9,971 bases of DNA from an uncultured Clostridia bacterium (GTDB taxonomy: Bacteria; Bacillota; Clostridia; Christensenellales; QALW01), in NCBI GenBank assembly GCA_900550765.1, contig URTC01000038.1:1-9971 (forward strand), in the 5' to 3' direction. Of this stretch, positions 1 to 5,869 are shown in pieces. The notes below the pieces were generated by a model, which was not told the origin of the DNA, did no database searches, and saw nothing but the letters and a program-made list of their open reading frames with translations. The stretch's first letter is position 1. Each line of letters opens with the position of its first letter. The position numbers and the translations under genes were made by a program.

Positions 1-257
1 GGGTTGACACAGCGTATCTTGGCTACGTATAATCTTGAGGTTGATTTGTTCTCATATTGAGATACGCGGGCCTGGCCCCATCCCCGGATTATCCGCTTGC
101 CGTCTGTCATGTCGCCGCAGATGGCTTGCCGGAGGGAAAGCGTCCGGGAAGACTTCCGTCATTGTCTTCGGGAGTCAGCAAACCAGGCCGCCCGGCGAAC
201 AGTCGATACCCGCCCTACAAAGGCATGGGGCCGGCTATGCCCAATGCGGCCAGGCAC
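1..257. mobile_element. GC-rich structured insertion interrupting adhE; end of an unidentified mobile element (possible group II intron)
   Basis: Base composition changes abruptly here: the stretch is clearly richer in G and C than all neighbouring genes, and the adhE reading frame is lost at its right edge. It holds many perfect short inverted repeats, for example arms at 50-54/58-62, 148-153/164-169 and 12-19/60-67, plus a near-perfect pair at 99-106/118-125, so an RNA from it would be heavily folded. No convincing protein is encoded on either strand. Read on the minus strand from 257 it begins GTGCC, close to the GUGYG start of group II introns. Exon bases just before it (GCCGGA and TGGTCC) have possible partners inside (TCCGGC at 133-128; GGGCCA at 78-73, with one G-U pair), but such short GC-rich matches can be chance. 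No reverse transcriptase or intron domain V is inside the window. Alternatives are an insertion sequence or conjugative-transposon end, or an assembly join. Confidence 0.5.
4..33 (+). promoter_or_regulatory. Perfect consensus sigma-A promoter within the insertion
   Basis: TTGACA at 4-9 and TATAAT at 28-33 are separated by 18 bp, a full match to the housekeeping consensus. It points rightward, so transcription starting near 40 would cross the structured stretch and continue antisense to adhE. No plausible gene with a ribosome binding site follows. Function is inferred from sequence only. Confidence 0.6.
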
Positions 258-867
258 GGACCATTCCGGCACCGCCTGTAGCTAAAATCAAATCACATTC
301 CTTCATAAGGTAATTGGTCATATCCAAGGAAGGAATATCGATCCATCCAATAATATCCTTCGGTGCGCCTGCCGCCTCAGCCGCTTCAAGCACAATTCTT
401 GCTGCTTCTATCGTACTTTTCTTCGCTCTGGGATGCGGGCTGATTACCATACCGTTGCGGGTTTTTAAGGCAAGCAGCGTTTTGAAGATTGCCGTAGAGG
501 TCGGATTGGTTGTGGGAATCACTGCCGCAATCACCCCTACCGGCTCGGCAATTTTTTTAATACCGTAAGCCTCATCCTCCTCAATCACACCGCAGGTTTT
601 GGTATTTTTATAAGCATTGTATATATACTCCGACGCATAGTTGTTTTTGATAACCTTATCCTCAACAACGCCCATGCCTGTTTCCTCCACCGCAAGTTTT
701 GCCAGCGGAATCCGGGCTTTGTTGGCAGCCATAGCAGCGGCTTTAAAGATTTCATCTACCTTTTCCTGTGGAAATTCAGCATATTCTTTCTGAGCAGATT
801 TTACATTTTTCAATCTCTCTTCCAGCTTTTCCACGCTATCGATCAAGGGATAATCTTTTGCGTTCAT
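235..867 (-). CDS. adhE: Acetaldehyde/alcohol dehydrogenase AdhE, N-terminal part only (interrupted aldehyde dehydrogenase domain)
   Basis: The first about 205 residues match the N-terminal acetylating aldehyde dehydrogenase domain of clostridial AdhE, which reduces acetyl-CoA to acetaldehyde with NADH in fermentation. Recognisable blocks are ETGMGVVEDKVIKN, KIAEPVGVIAAVIPTTNPTS, LKTRNGMVISPHPRAKKST and ILATGGAGMV. The family continues from GGxGMVKA into AYSSGKPA, but here the frame runs into WPHWA and a TAG at 237-235, so homology ends near 257-252. The active-site cysteine and the whole C-terminal half are missing. The start at 867 is preceded by a good GGAGG site (876-880) and a promoter at 917-946. 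As it stands the product is a truncated protein without catalytic residues. If the insertion is a splicing intron, a full enzyme could still be made. A stand-alone acylating aldehyde dehydrogenase rather than bifunctional AdhE cannot be excluded. Confidence 0.85.
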   Translation of the reverse strand: MNAKDYPLIDSVEKLEERLKNVKSAQKEYAEFPQEKVDEIFKAAAMAANKARIPLAKLAVEETGMGVVEDKVIKNNYASEYIYNAYKNTKTCGVIEEDEAYGIKKIAEPVGVIAAVIPTTNPTSTAIFKTLLALKTRNGMVISPHPRAKKSTIEAARIVLEAAEAAGAPKDIIGWIDIPSLDMTNYLMKECDLILATGGAGMVRAWPHWA

Positions 868-916
868 ATTTTAATCCTCCATTATCCTATTGCCTGATTT
901 ACTCTAACAATATTTT

Positions 917-946
917 AATATACCCGATTTAAAATGTGAAATGCAA
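917..946 (-). promoter_or_regulatory. adhE promoter
   Basis: On the minus strand, TTGCAT (946-941) and TATATT (922-917) are spaced by 18 bp, about 50 bp upstream of the adhE start codon, and a GGAGG ribosome site follows. This separates adhE transcription from the rex-lysR pair just upstream. The start of transcription would fall near 910. Confidence 0.6.
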
Positions 947-952
947 AAACAA
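934..952 (-). promoter_or_regulatory. Weak candidate Rex operator over the adhE -35
   Basis: The minus strand reads TTGTTTTTGCATTTCACAT, which resembles the Rex consensus TTGTGAA-N4-TTCACAA only partly: one half is good (TTCACAT), the other is poor, and the spacing is one base off. It overlaps the -35 box, where a repressor would act. A rex gene lies two genes upstream and adhE is a classic Rex target in Firmicutes. The context makes it worth listing; the sequence match alone is not convincing. Confidence 0.25.
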
Positions 953-978
953 TATATCGATATGTTTTTATCGATATA
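953..978. promoter_or_regulatory. Perfect 10-bp inverted repeat upstream of the adhE promoter; candidate LysR-type operator
   Basis: Arms TATATCGATA (953-962) and TATCGATATA (969-978) pair perfectly around a 6-bp centre. The dyad lies between the end of the LysR-type gene and the adhE -35, centred about 55 bp upstream of the expected transcription start. That is where LysR-family activators usually bind interrupted palindromes. Because the arms are A/T-rich and a T-rich run follows on the minus strand, a weak terminator for rex-lysR is the main alternative. Confidence 0.5.
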
Positions 979-981
979 ATA

Positions 982-1908
982 TTACTTTATAAAAAGACGT
1001 TTACTTTGGGTAAGTGCAGCGATAAACCGATTATCTACCGGTGTAAAACGATATTCTTTTTTAAAGATCAGCACATCCCGAAATCGCTGCTTATTCTCCG
1101 GACAACTCTTTTGAATAAGCCCGAATTTTTGCAAAATATCCTCCGGAATAGGCGATCCCAGCATAAATGCTTCCGGGAGCTGCGCAAGTAATTCGAACTG
1201 ACTTTCCCTATCAAAAATAAAAATCCGCTTTTTTACTTTAAAAAGACTGCTGTCCTTTTTCATTTCCGCAGCAGAAGCGGAAGGAACATATTTATCCCCA
1301 TATACGATCTCCGTTTTATCTTCAAGCTCTGCGGACCCAATGGTCTGCAATTCTGCCAATCTGCTTGCCGCCGAAACAGTAACCACCGGACTGAACTCAC
1401 AGATCAACTCTGAGACCAGGCCTTTTTCTTCCATCATACTTTTAAAATTTTTATCATATCCCGTTTGATACCGCAAAATCCCCAATTTATACTCAGCGTT
1501 TACCACATTATTAATCGTACGCATAGAATTGGTTTCTTTATAATAAATTTCCGAGCATTCCTCGCTGCCCAAGCTTTTGGCAAATTCCGTAAACGCATGT
1601 GAAATATAACTGACCCTGGGGACGGATACTGAAAAATTCTGCTGGCCTGTTTTCTTTTCCATATACATTCTTTCCACAGCGTCAACCTGCGAAAGGATCT
1701 CTCTTGCGCGCTCAAGAAATTCTTCTCCCTGGGCGGTAGGCACAATTCCTTTCGACGTCCGACTGAAAATAGCAAACCCCAGATTTTCCTCCAGTTCCTT
1801 GATTGCGCGGCTTAAATTCGGCTGACCCATAAACAGGTTTTCCGCCGCTTTGGTTATGGAAGACGTCTTTGCAACCTCTATTGCATATTTTAAATGGAGA
1901 AGATTCAT
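982..1908 (-). CDS. LysR-family transcriptional regulator
   Basis: This 308-residue protein has the standard LysR length and layout. The N-terminal winged helix-turn-helix covers about residues 1-60 (LKYAIEVAKTSSITKAAENL, then QPNLSRAIKELEENLGFAIFSRTSKGIVPTAQG). A linker helix follows to about residue 85, then an effector-binding domain to the end. The start ATG overlaps the TGA stop of rex (ATGA at 1908-1905), with AGGAG inside the last rex codons, so the two genes are translationally coupled and surely co-transcribed. The next gene on the same strand is adhE, whose upstream region carries a perfect dyad at 953-978. LysR regulators commonly act on adjacent genes, so control of adhE is a reasonable inference. 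The ligand cannot be told from sequence. Confidence 0.93.
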   Translation of the reverse strand: MNLLHLKYAIEVAKTSSITKAAENLFMGQPNLSRAIKELEENLGFAIFSRTSKGIVPTAQGEEFLERAREILSQVDAVERMYMEKKTGQQNFSVSVPRVSYISHAFTEFAKSLGSEECSEIYYKETNSMRTINNVVNAEYKLGILRYQTGYDKNFKSMMEEKGLVSELICEFSPVVTVSAASRLAELQTIGSAELEDKTEIVYGDKYVPSASAAEMKKDSSLFKVKKRIFIFDRESQFELLAQLPEAFMLGSPIPEDILQKFGLIQKSCPENKQRFRDVLIFKKEYRFTPVDNRFIAALTQSKRLFIK

Positions 1909-2540
1909 TGTTTCTCTCCTTTATTTGTTTTTAAATGTTTACAAAGCACCGCTAAAGAGGATGCAAGATTCTCATTTTCCACCAAGACCCCGGCAGGCAC
2001 TTTTAAAACCGTCGGTGCAAAATTCCATACGGCTTCAATACCGTAAGAAACCAGTTCATCGCAAGCCGTCTGCGCGGCAGCAGCCGGTACAGTAATAATG
2101 CCCAGCTTAATAGAATGCTTTTGGCAAATTTCTTCCAGCTGCTTCATGGCAAGAACAGGTTTTGTGCCGATGCAGCTGCCAACCACCTTTGGGTCTATAT
2201 CAAACGCAGCAATCACATTCAAGCCATAATCCAAAAATCCGCCATAAGAAAGCAGCGCCTTGCCCAAATTTCCCGCGCCGATCAGCACCGTTTTATTCTC
2301 TTCGCCACAGCCTAAATACGCCTCAATCTCACGGATCAGCTCCCGAGTCACATACCCCGTTTTCGGACGGCCGCTGCCGCTGACAGAACCGATATCCTTC
2401 CTAACTTGAACATCATTGAGCCCCAGTGCTTCGGCAATAAGTGTGGCGGAAATATTCGCTGTATCCGTCAGCGTTTTTAAATAATGCAGATAAATCGGCA
2501 GCCTGCGCAGCGTCTGGATTGAAACATTTTTATTTTCCAT
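1905..2540 (-). CDS. rex: Redox-sensing transcriptional repressor Rex
   Basis: Rex senses the NADH/NAD+ ratio and represses fermentation and respiration genes, typically including adhE, releasing DNA when NADH binds. The 211-residue protein has the N-terminal winged helix (about 1-78: IQTLRRLPIYLHYLK, LNDVQVRKDI) and a Rossmann domain with the dinucleotide loop GAGNLG at 88-93 and an acidic D114 at the end of the following strand, as in NADH-binding Rex. The ATG at 2540 is chosen because AGGGA lies 7 bases upstream; an in-frame ATG at 2579 has its AGGG directly adjacent and would add 13 atypical residues. The gene overlaps the downstream LysR gene by ATGA. A promoter lies at 2591-2619. Adjacency to adhE fits a local redox-control role. 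Confidence 0.95.
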   Translation of the reverse strand: MENKNVSIQTLRRLPIYLHYLKTLTDTANISATLIAEALGLNDVQVRKDIGSVSGSGRPKTGYVTRELIREIEAYLGCGEENKTVLIGAGNLGKALLSYGGFLDYGLNVIAAFDIDPKVVGSCIGTKPVLAMKQLEEICQKHSIKLGIITVPAAAAQTACDELVSYGIEAVWNFAPTVLKVPAGVLVENENLASSLAVLCKHLKTNKGEKQ

Positions 2541-2590
2541 AAAGCATTCCCTGTTTTTTACAAATTTGCATCCCTGCAAAGCTTAATTTT

Positions 2591-2619
2591 ATTATACACA
2601 AAATCTATGCTTACTGCAA
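2591..2619 (-). promoter_or_regulatory. rex-lysR promoter
   Basis: On the minus strand, TTGCAG (2619-2614) and TATAAT (2596-2591) are spaced by 17 bp, and transcription would start near 2584, about 44 bases before the rex ATG. An inverted repeat, TTTGCA-N4-TGCAAA (2565-2580), sits in the resulting leader. No good Rex-type operator is visible here. Confidence 0.65.
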
Positions 2620-2675
2620 TAAAATTCGTGTTTTTTCATACTTTTTCTTCTTGGTAAAATCAGTAATCACACCGC

Positions 2676-2710
2676 AAAAAAAAGCGGCTCAAACGTTTTG
2701 TCCGAGCCGG
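2676..2710 (-). terminator. Intrinsic terminator of cysE
   Basis: On the minus strand a CGGCTC/GAGCCG stem (arms 2709-2704 and 2690-2685, 13-base loop) is followed by C-G-C and an eight-T run (2683-2676). It lies immediately after the cysE stop codon and separates cysE from rex. Confidence 0.85.
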
Positions 2711-2716
2711 AAAATT

Positions 2717-3334
2717 TTATTCTTCCTTTTCTATTTTATCAATTCTTTCAGAAAGCCTTTTCAATGCCTGTGCAATGGGATCCGGAATATGGGTGTGATC
2801 CAGAAGCTCTACTTTTTCACCGGCTACACGTACTACTTTTGCCGGTGCCCCTACTGCCGTAGCATGATCAGGAATTTCATTCAACACTACCGCATTTGCG
2901 GCAATCCGGCTGTTATCTCCCACTTTAAAGGGACCCAACACTTTTGCTCCGGCTCCGACAAGTACGTTGTTTCCCAACGTAGGATGTCTTTTTCCTTTCT
3001 CTTTGCCGGTACCGCCTAAAGTAACCCCCTGATACAGCAGACAATCGTCTCCAATGATCGTGGTCTCACCGATCACAATCCCCATGCCATGGTCAATCAC
3101 TAATCGTTTTCCAATCTGTGCACCGGGGTGAATCTCAATTCCCGTAATCCGGCGGGACCGCTGGGAAATATAGCGCGCAATAAAAAAGCGCCCGTGTTTA
3201 TAAAACCAGTGTGCAATCCGGTAATCGATCACCGCCCGTACGCCGGGATAAAGCAAAAAAATGCTGAGCTTGCTTCTTGCCGCAGGATCCCGTTCTTTAT
3301 AAGCGGTAAGCAGTTCATTCAGTTGTTTAAACAT
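2717..3334 (-). CDS. cysE: Serine O-acetyltransferase
   Basis: CysE acetylates serine with acetyl-CoA to give O-acetylserine, the first dedicated step of cysteine synthesis. The 205-residue product is the short form usual in Firmicutes. A helical N-terminal part (about 1-65) precedes the left-handed beta-helix built from hexapeptide repeats (about 66-165). Diagnostic motifs are DHGMGIVIGETTIIGDDC, with the catalytic Asp81-His82 pair, and GGTGKEKGKRHPTLGNNV, with the second conserved His117. These correspond to Asp157/His158 and His193 of the E. coli enzyme. AGGAG stands 7 bases before the ATG. The gene lies 109 bp downstream of alkD on the same strand, with no clear terminator between, so read-through from alkD is possible. 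It ends at a strong terminator. No cysteine synthase gene is next to it. Confidence 0.95.
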   Translation of the reverse strand: MFKQLNELLTAYKERDPAARSKLSIFLLYPGVRAVIDYRIAHWFYKHGRFFIARYISQRSRRITGIEIHPGAQIGKRLVIDHGMGIVIGETTIIGDDCLLYQGVTLGGTGKEKGKRHPTLGNNVLVGAGAKVLGPFKVGDNSRIAANAVVLNEIPDHATAVGAPAKVVRVAGEKVELLDHTHIPDPIAQALKRLSERIDKIEKEE

Positions 3335-3443
3335 AGTTTTCTCCTACTTTACTTTTATATCTAAAGGCCAACGGCACTTTTACAAAGCCGCAAACCATAC
3401 TACAGCATATGTCACAGCTTAAAACACAGTGTGTAAGTTTTCT

Positions 3444-4145
3444 CTATCCTTTTTGCCGTCCGCTCAGCTGCTGCAGCCGTTGCTTTTCTTCTTTAGGCAC
3501 CCTATAGGATTCCTTTATTTTCTTCACCGCCTGCTTTTGAACAAATTCATCCATCCGGCAAATAACGGCAGCCGTTTTTTTACTATCGGTTAAAAATAAT
3601 ACAGAAAGCGCCCATGCGGCAGCCATTTTTGCATAATATCCCGGATGACGGCATTCCTCAATACAGGCAAGTACGCTATCAATATACACAGGATCTGCAA
3701 AATAGTCAAGAAAAATGACAAGGGCAGCCCTTACGGTAAATTCGTCTTCTGCCTGTGTCATTTCTTTCAATTTTTCAAAAATCTCTTCCCTGTGCTTTTG
3801 AATCTCCTTAAAAGCCGCACAGGTACAATCACATACGCACCAATCTTTCATTTTTCGTGTAAAACGGCAAAAATGCGTAAATTTTTGTTCAAACTCTTCC
3901 CGGCAAAGCGCAATCACAAAACCCTGAAGCATCTGTTCTTCATAGCTGTCATCTCTGGCTGTTTGCAAAAATCCCCGCCAATCCTGTTTCAGGATTTCAC
4001 GGGCCATCTTTCGCAGCTGCGGCACTCTCACGCCGTAAGCCACATTCGCCCCCGGCACAAGGCGCGCATGAAAAGCCCGATAATCCGGTTCGGCCGCTTT
4101 CTCTAATTTTTTTAAAATTTCTGCATAATTTTCACTTGAATCCAT
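3444..4145 (-). CDS. alkD: DNA alkylation repair protein, AlkD-type DNA glycosylase
   Basis: AlkD-family HEAT-repeat glycosylases remove positively charged alkylated bases such as 3- and 7-alkylpurines without flipping them. The 233-residue protein is of family length and mostly helical throughout. The motif MKDWCVCD carries Trp102 and Asp106, and later Arg139 (FTVRAAL) and Trp178 (KMAAAWALSVLF) follow. These line up in order and spacing with Trp109, Asp113, Arg148 and Trp187 described for Bacillus cereus AlkD, so the catalytic aspartate and the aromatic cleft look intact. The start at 4145 has GGTGAT only 3 bases upstream. An extended -10 promoter (TGCTATAAT) is so close that the leader would be under about 10 bases. 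It is divergent from the mbl-like gene. Confidence 0.9.
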   Translation of the reverse strand: MDSSENYAEILKKLEKAAEPDYRAFHARLVPGANVAYGVRVPQLRKMAREILKQDWRGFLQTARDDSYEEQMLQGFVIALCREEFEQKFTHFCRFTRKMKDWCVCDCTCAAFKEIQKHREEIFEKLKEMTQAEDEFTVRAALVIFLDYFADPVYIDSVLACIEECRHPGYYAKMAAAWALSVLFLTDSKKTAAVICRMDEFVQKQAVKKIKESYRVPKEEKQRLQQLSGRQKG

Positions 4146-4160
4146 ATCATCACCAAAGAT

Positions 4161-4169
4161 ATTATAGCA
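4161..4169 (-). promoter_or_regulatory. Extended -10 promoter of alkD
   Basis: The minus strand reads TGCTATAAT, an extended -10 element, at 4169-4161. No good -35 is seen at the normal distance (TTTCCC with 18 bp is poor), as expected for extended -10 promoters. Transcription would start near 4154, leaving a very short leader before the ATG at 4145. Confidence 0.5.
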
Positions 4170-4199
4170 TAAAATCTACATCAAGGGAAAGATATTTGC

Positions 4200-4228
4200 T
4201 TGAATATATAAAAAACCTATGATATAAT
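4200..4228 (+). promoter_or_regulatory. Promoter of the mbl-like gene
   Basis: TTGAAT at 4200-4205 and TATAAT at 4223-4228 are spaced by 17 bp. The expected transcript has a leader of about 100 bases before the ATG at 4334. The promoter is back-to-back with that of alkD, whose -10 is about 30 bp to the left. Confidence 0.7.
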
Positions 4229-4333
4229 ATGACAAGCAGTTATACGTCCCGCAGGTATGGATAATAAAGGCTCTTTGTGTGGGCAAGCCATATCTATTTT
4301 TTGAATTTTCATCTGCAAATAAGAGGTTTTTGT

Positions 4334-5347
4334 ATGTTTTTTAAAAGGCAGGATATCGCCATTGACTTAGGTACAGCCACCGTTTTGATTTACGTAAAGG
4401 GAAAAGGAATCGTTTTGCGTGAGCCCAGCGTTGTTGCCGTGGAAAATGAAACCAATTTAGTACAGGGCGTAGGCTTCGAAGCACAAAAAATGCTCGGCCG
4501 TGCACCAGAGAGCATCTCCGTTGTCCGCCCTTTGCGTGACGGTGTGATCTCCGACTGCGACATTACACAGGAGATGCTTCAGCTGTTTATGAAAAAAGCC
4601 CTGCCCAAGCGCAGCCTATTCCGGCCGCGCATTATCATCTGCGTTCCCAGCGGCGTTACCGATGTAGAACGGCGCTCCGTGATGGGCGCAGCACAGCGTT
4701 TAGGTGCCAAAAGCACTTATATTATGGAAGAGCCGCGTGCTGCTGCGATCGGCGCAGATCTTGATATCTTTAAACCTCACGGATCTATGATTGTGGATTT
4801 CGGCGGGTGAACGACGGACATTTCAATTCTTTCCCTGGGGGCTTGCGTCATCAGTACCTCCCTGAAAGTAGCGGGAAATAAAATGGACGACACCATTGTA
4901 AAATATATGCGGCGAAAACACAACCTTCTGATCGGAGAGCGCACCGCAGAAATGCTCAAGATCAATATCGGTACCGCCTGGCCCAGAAATGAGATCCTTT
5001 ATTCCGAAGTCATGGGCAGAAATCTGCTGACCGGGCTGCCTAAAAGTATTGAGGTTTCTTCTGAAGAAATCCGTGAAGCACTGGAAGAATGTTTTTCTTT
5101 GATTATCGCTGAAATCCACAAGGTTTTAGATGATACCCCGCCAGAGCTTGCAGCGGATATCGTAGAAAGCGGCATCGTGCTTACCGGCGGCGGAGCATTG
5201 CTGTTCGGGTTGGATAAATTGATTTCCTCCGCTTTTGGCTTGAACTGCTATGTAGCCGAAGACGCCGTTTCCTGCGTTGCCTTAGGCGCCGGAAAATGCT
5301 TGGATAATTTGGATTATGCTGATCCGGAATATCCCTCTGAGATTTAA
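4334..5347 (+). pseudogene. mbl: Mbl/MreB-type bacterial actin gene with one in-frame TGA at codon 159
   Basis: MreB/Mbl proteins form membrane-bound filaments that guide cell-wall synthesis in rods. The 337-codon frame has family length and aligns with B. subtilis Mbl along its length: IAIDLGTATVLIYVKGKGIV (phosphate 1), EPSVVAVE, VRPLRDGVISD, the EEPRAAAIGA block, then DFGG-stop-TTDISILSLG (phosphate 2), LLIGERTAE, TPPELAADI and TGGGALL near the C-terminus. The TGA at 4808-4810 stands where the family has the third glycine of GGGTTD, so one G-to-T change (GGA to TGA) explains it; the frame before and after is intact. The start is the ATG at 4334, 7 bases after AGAGG; an upstream in-frame ATG at 4277 would add 19 atypical residues. 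No mreC or mreD follows. It may be a recent null allele, a sequencing error, or a read-through case; a second MreB/Mbl elsewhere is likely. Confidence 0.9.
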
Positions 5348-5370
5348 AGCAGATCCTTCCCCAAAATAAG

Positions 5371-5415
5371 AAAAGCCTTCTGCGGCAAAACAAGCACTGC
5401 CGCAGAAGGCTTTTT
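5371..5415 (+). terminator. Strong intrinsic terminator after the mbl-like gene
   Basis: Seventeen-base perfect arms (5371-5387 and 5398-5414, core GCCTTCTGCGGCA) surround a 10-base loop and end in a five-T run. It lies 23 bp after the TAA stop and closes the mbl transcript. Confidence 0.93.
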
Positions 5416-5524
5416 GTATTCAGACAAAGAATATTTCCATTCTTTAACACCACCGGCAAAGTATTGAGCTATGCTGTAAAAATTAAAAATTCCCCATCGC
5501 ACAAAAAATTTTTTGCCTTTTTCA

Positions 5525-5554
5525 TTAACAAAAATTCTTTTTGCAGAATATAAT
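5525..5554 (+). promoter_or_regulatory. Promoter of gin
   Basis: TTAACA (5525-5530) and TATAAT (5549-5554) with an 18-bp spacer form a near-consensus sigma-A promoter, placing the start of transcription near 5561. In B. subtilis csfB is driven by the forespore sigma factor F; I see no clear sigma-F-type element here. Confidence 0.6.
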
Positions 5555-5591
5555 ACAGCAGTTAGGTAAATAATCATTTCGAGGTGATTTT

Positions 5592-5756
5592 ATGGCAAAA
5601 TGCTGTATATGTGATTGTGAAAAAAAAGAAAATCTTAGAATCCTGGGGAAATACATTTGTGCAGACTGTGAATGGAAGATCCTTACCACACAAGTTCATT
5701 CCAGCGGTTACAATAAGTGTGTTTCACAACTAAAAAAGATCATTCGGGTCCAATAA
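5592..5756 (+). CDS. gin: Gin/CsfB-family anti-sigma-G protein (small zinc-finger protein)
   Basis: This 54-residue protein begins MAKCCICDCEKKENLRIL and has two CxxC pairs, Cys4/Cys7 and Cys23/Cys26 (YICADCEWKI), separated by about 15 residues, then a C-terminal helix-like segment (CVSQLKKIIRV). Length, the spacing of the pairs and the surrounding residues fit the Gin (CsfB) family, which binds sigma-G and keeps it inactive until late in sporulation, through a zinc-stabilised fold. A near-perfect ribosome site GAGGTGAT (5581-5588) lies 3 bases before the ATG. The gene stands alone between two terminators with its own promoter. Its presence argues for a spore former. Assignment is by motif pattern only; another small zinc-ribbon protein is possible. 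Confidence 0.75.
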   Translation: MAKCCICDCEKKENLRILGKYICADCEWKILTTQVHSSGYNKCVSQLKKIIRVQ

Positions 5757-5798
5757 AGCGCATATACTGTTTTTTGCTGAAAACACAGATATATACCG

Positions 5799-5834
5799 CG
5801 AAAAAGGCAGACAGCTTCCTGTCTGCCTTTTTCG
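5799..5834. terminator. Bidirectional terminator after gin
   Basis: Sixteen-base perfect arms (5799-5814 and 5819-5834, core GGCAGACAG) with a four-base loop are flanked by A5 and T5 inside the stem, so it can stop transcripts from either side. It lies 42 bp after the gin stop. Confidence 0.9.
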
Positions 5835-5837
5835 TAA

Positions 5838-5866
5838 AAAAACAGAGGATATTCTCCTCTGTTTTT
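5838..5866 (-). terminator. Terminator of the sugar ABC transporter operon
   Basis: Twelve-base perfect arms (5838-5849 and 5855-5866, core CAGAGGA) with a five-base loop lie 3 bp past the stop of the last permease gene. On the minus strand the stem is followed by a run of seven T. With the neighbouring hairpin at 5799-5834 it forms a tandem block between convergent transcripts. Confidence 0.9.
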
Positions 5867-5869
5867 CCT

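Noticed and set aside
12..67. Inverted repeat GCGTATCT/AGATACGC around the -10 box, as an invertible (phase-variable) promoter
   Set aside because: The -35 box at 4-9 lies outside the repeat, so inversion would split the promoter, and no invertase gene is visible. The arms are more simply part of the folded RNA.
35..313. Plus-strand open frames of 62-92 codons across the insertion
   Set aside because: No ribosome binding sites, no recognisable protein sequence, and they run into the antisense of adhE. GC-rich DNA makes such frames by chance.
3335..3443. T-box or other riboswitch upstream of cysE
   Set aside because: The 109-bp gap is too short for a T-box plus terminator, and no T-box sequence or terminator is present.
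4277..4333. Upstream in-frame ATG for the mbl-like gene
   Set aside because: It would add 19 residues not found in the family and has no ribosome site; the ATG at 4334 has AGAGG and a proper Mbl N-terminus.
4883..5347. A separate gene restarting at the internal ATG after the TGA
   Set aside because: Only a weak GGGA precedes it, and the fragment would lack both the phosphate 1 and phosphate 2 motifs. It is the C-terminal half of the same frame.
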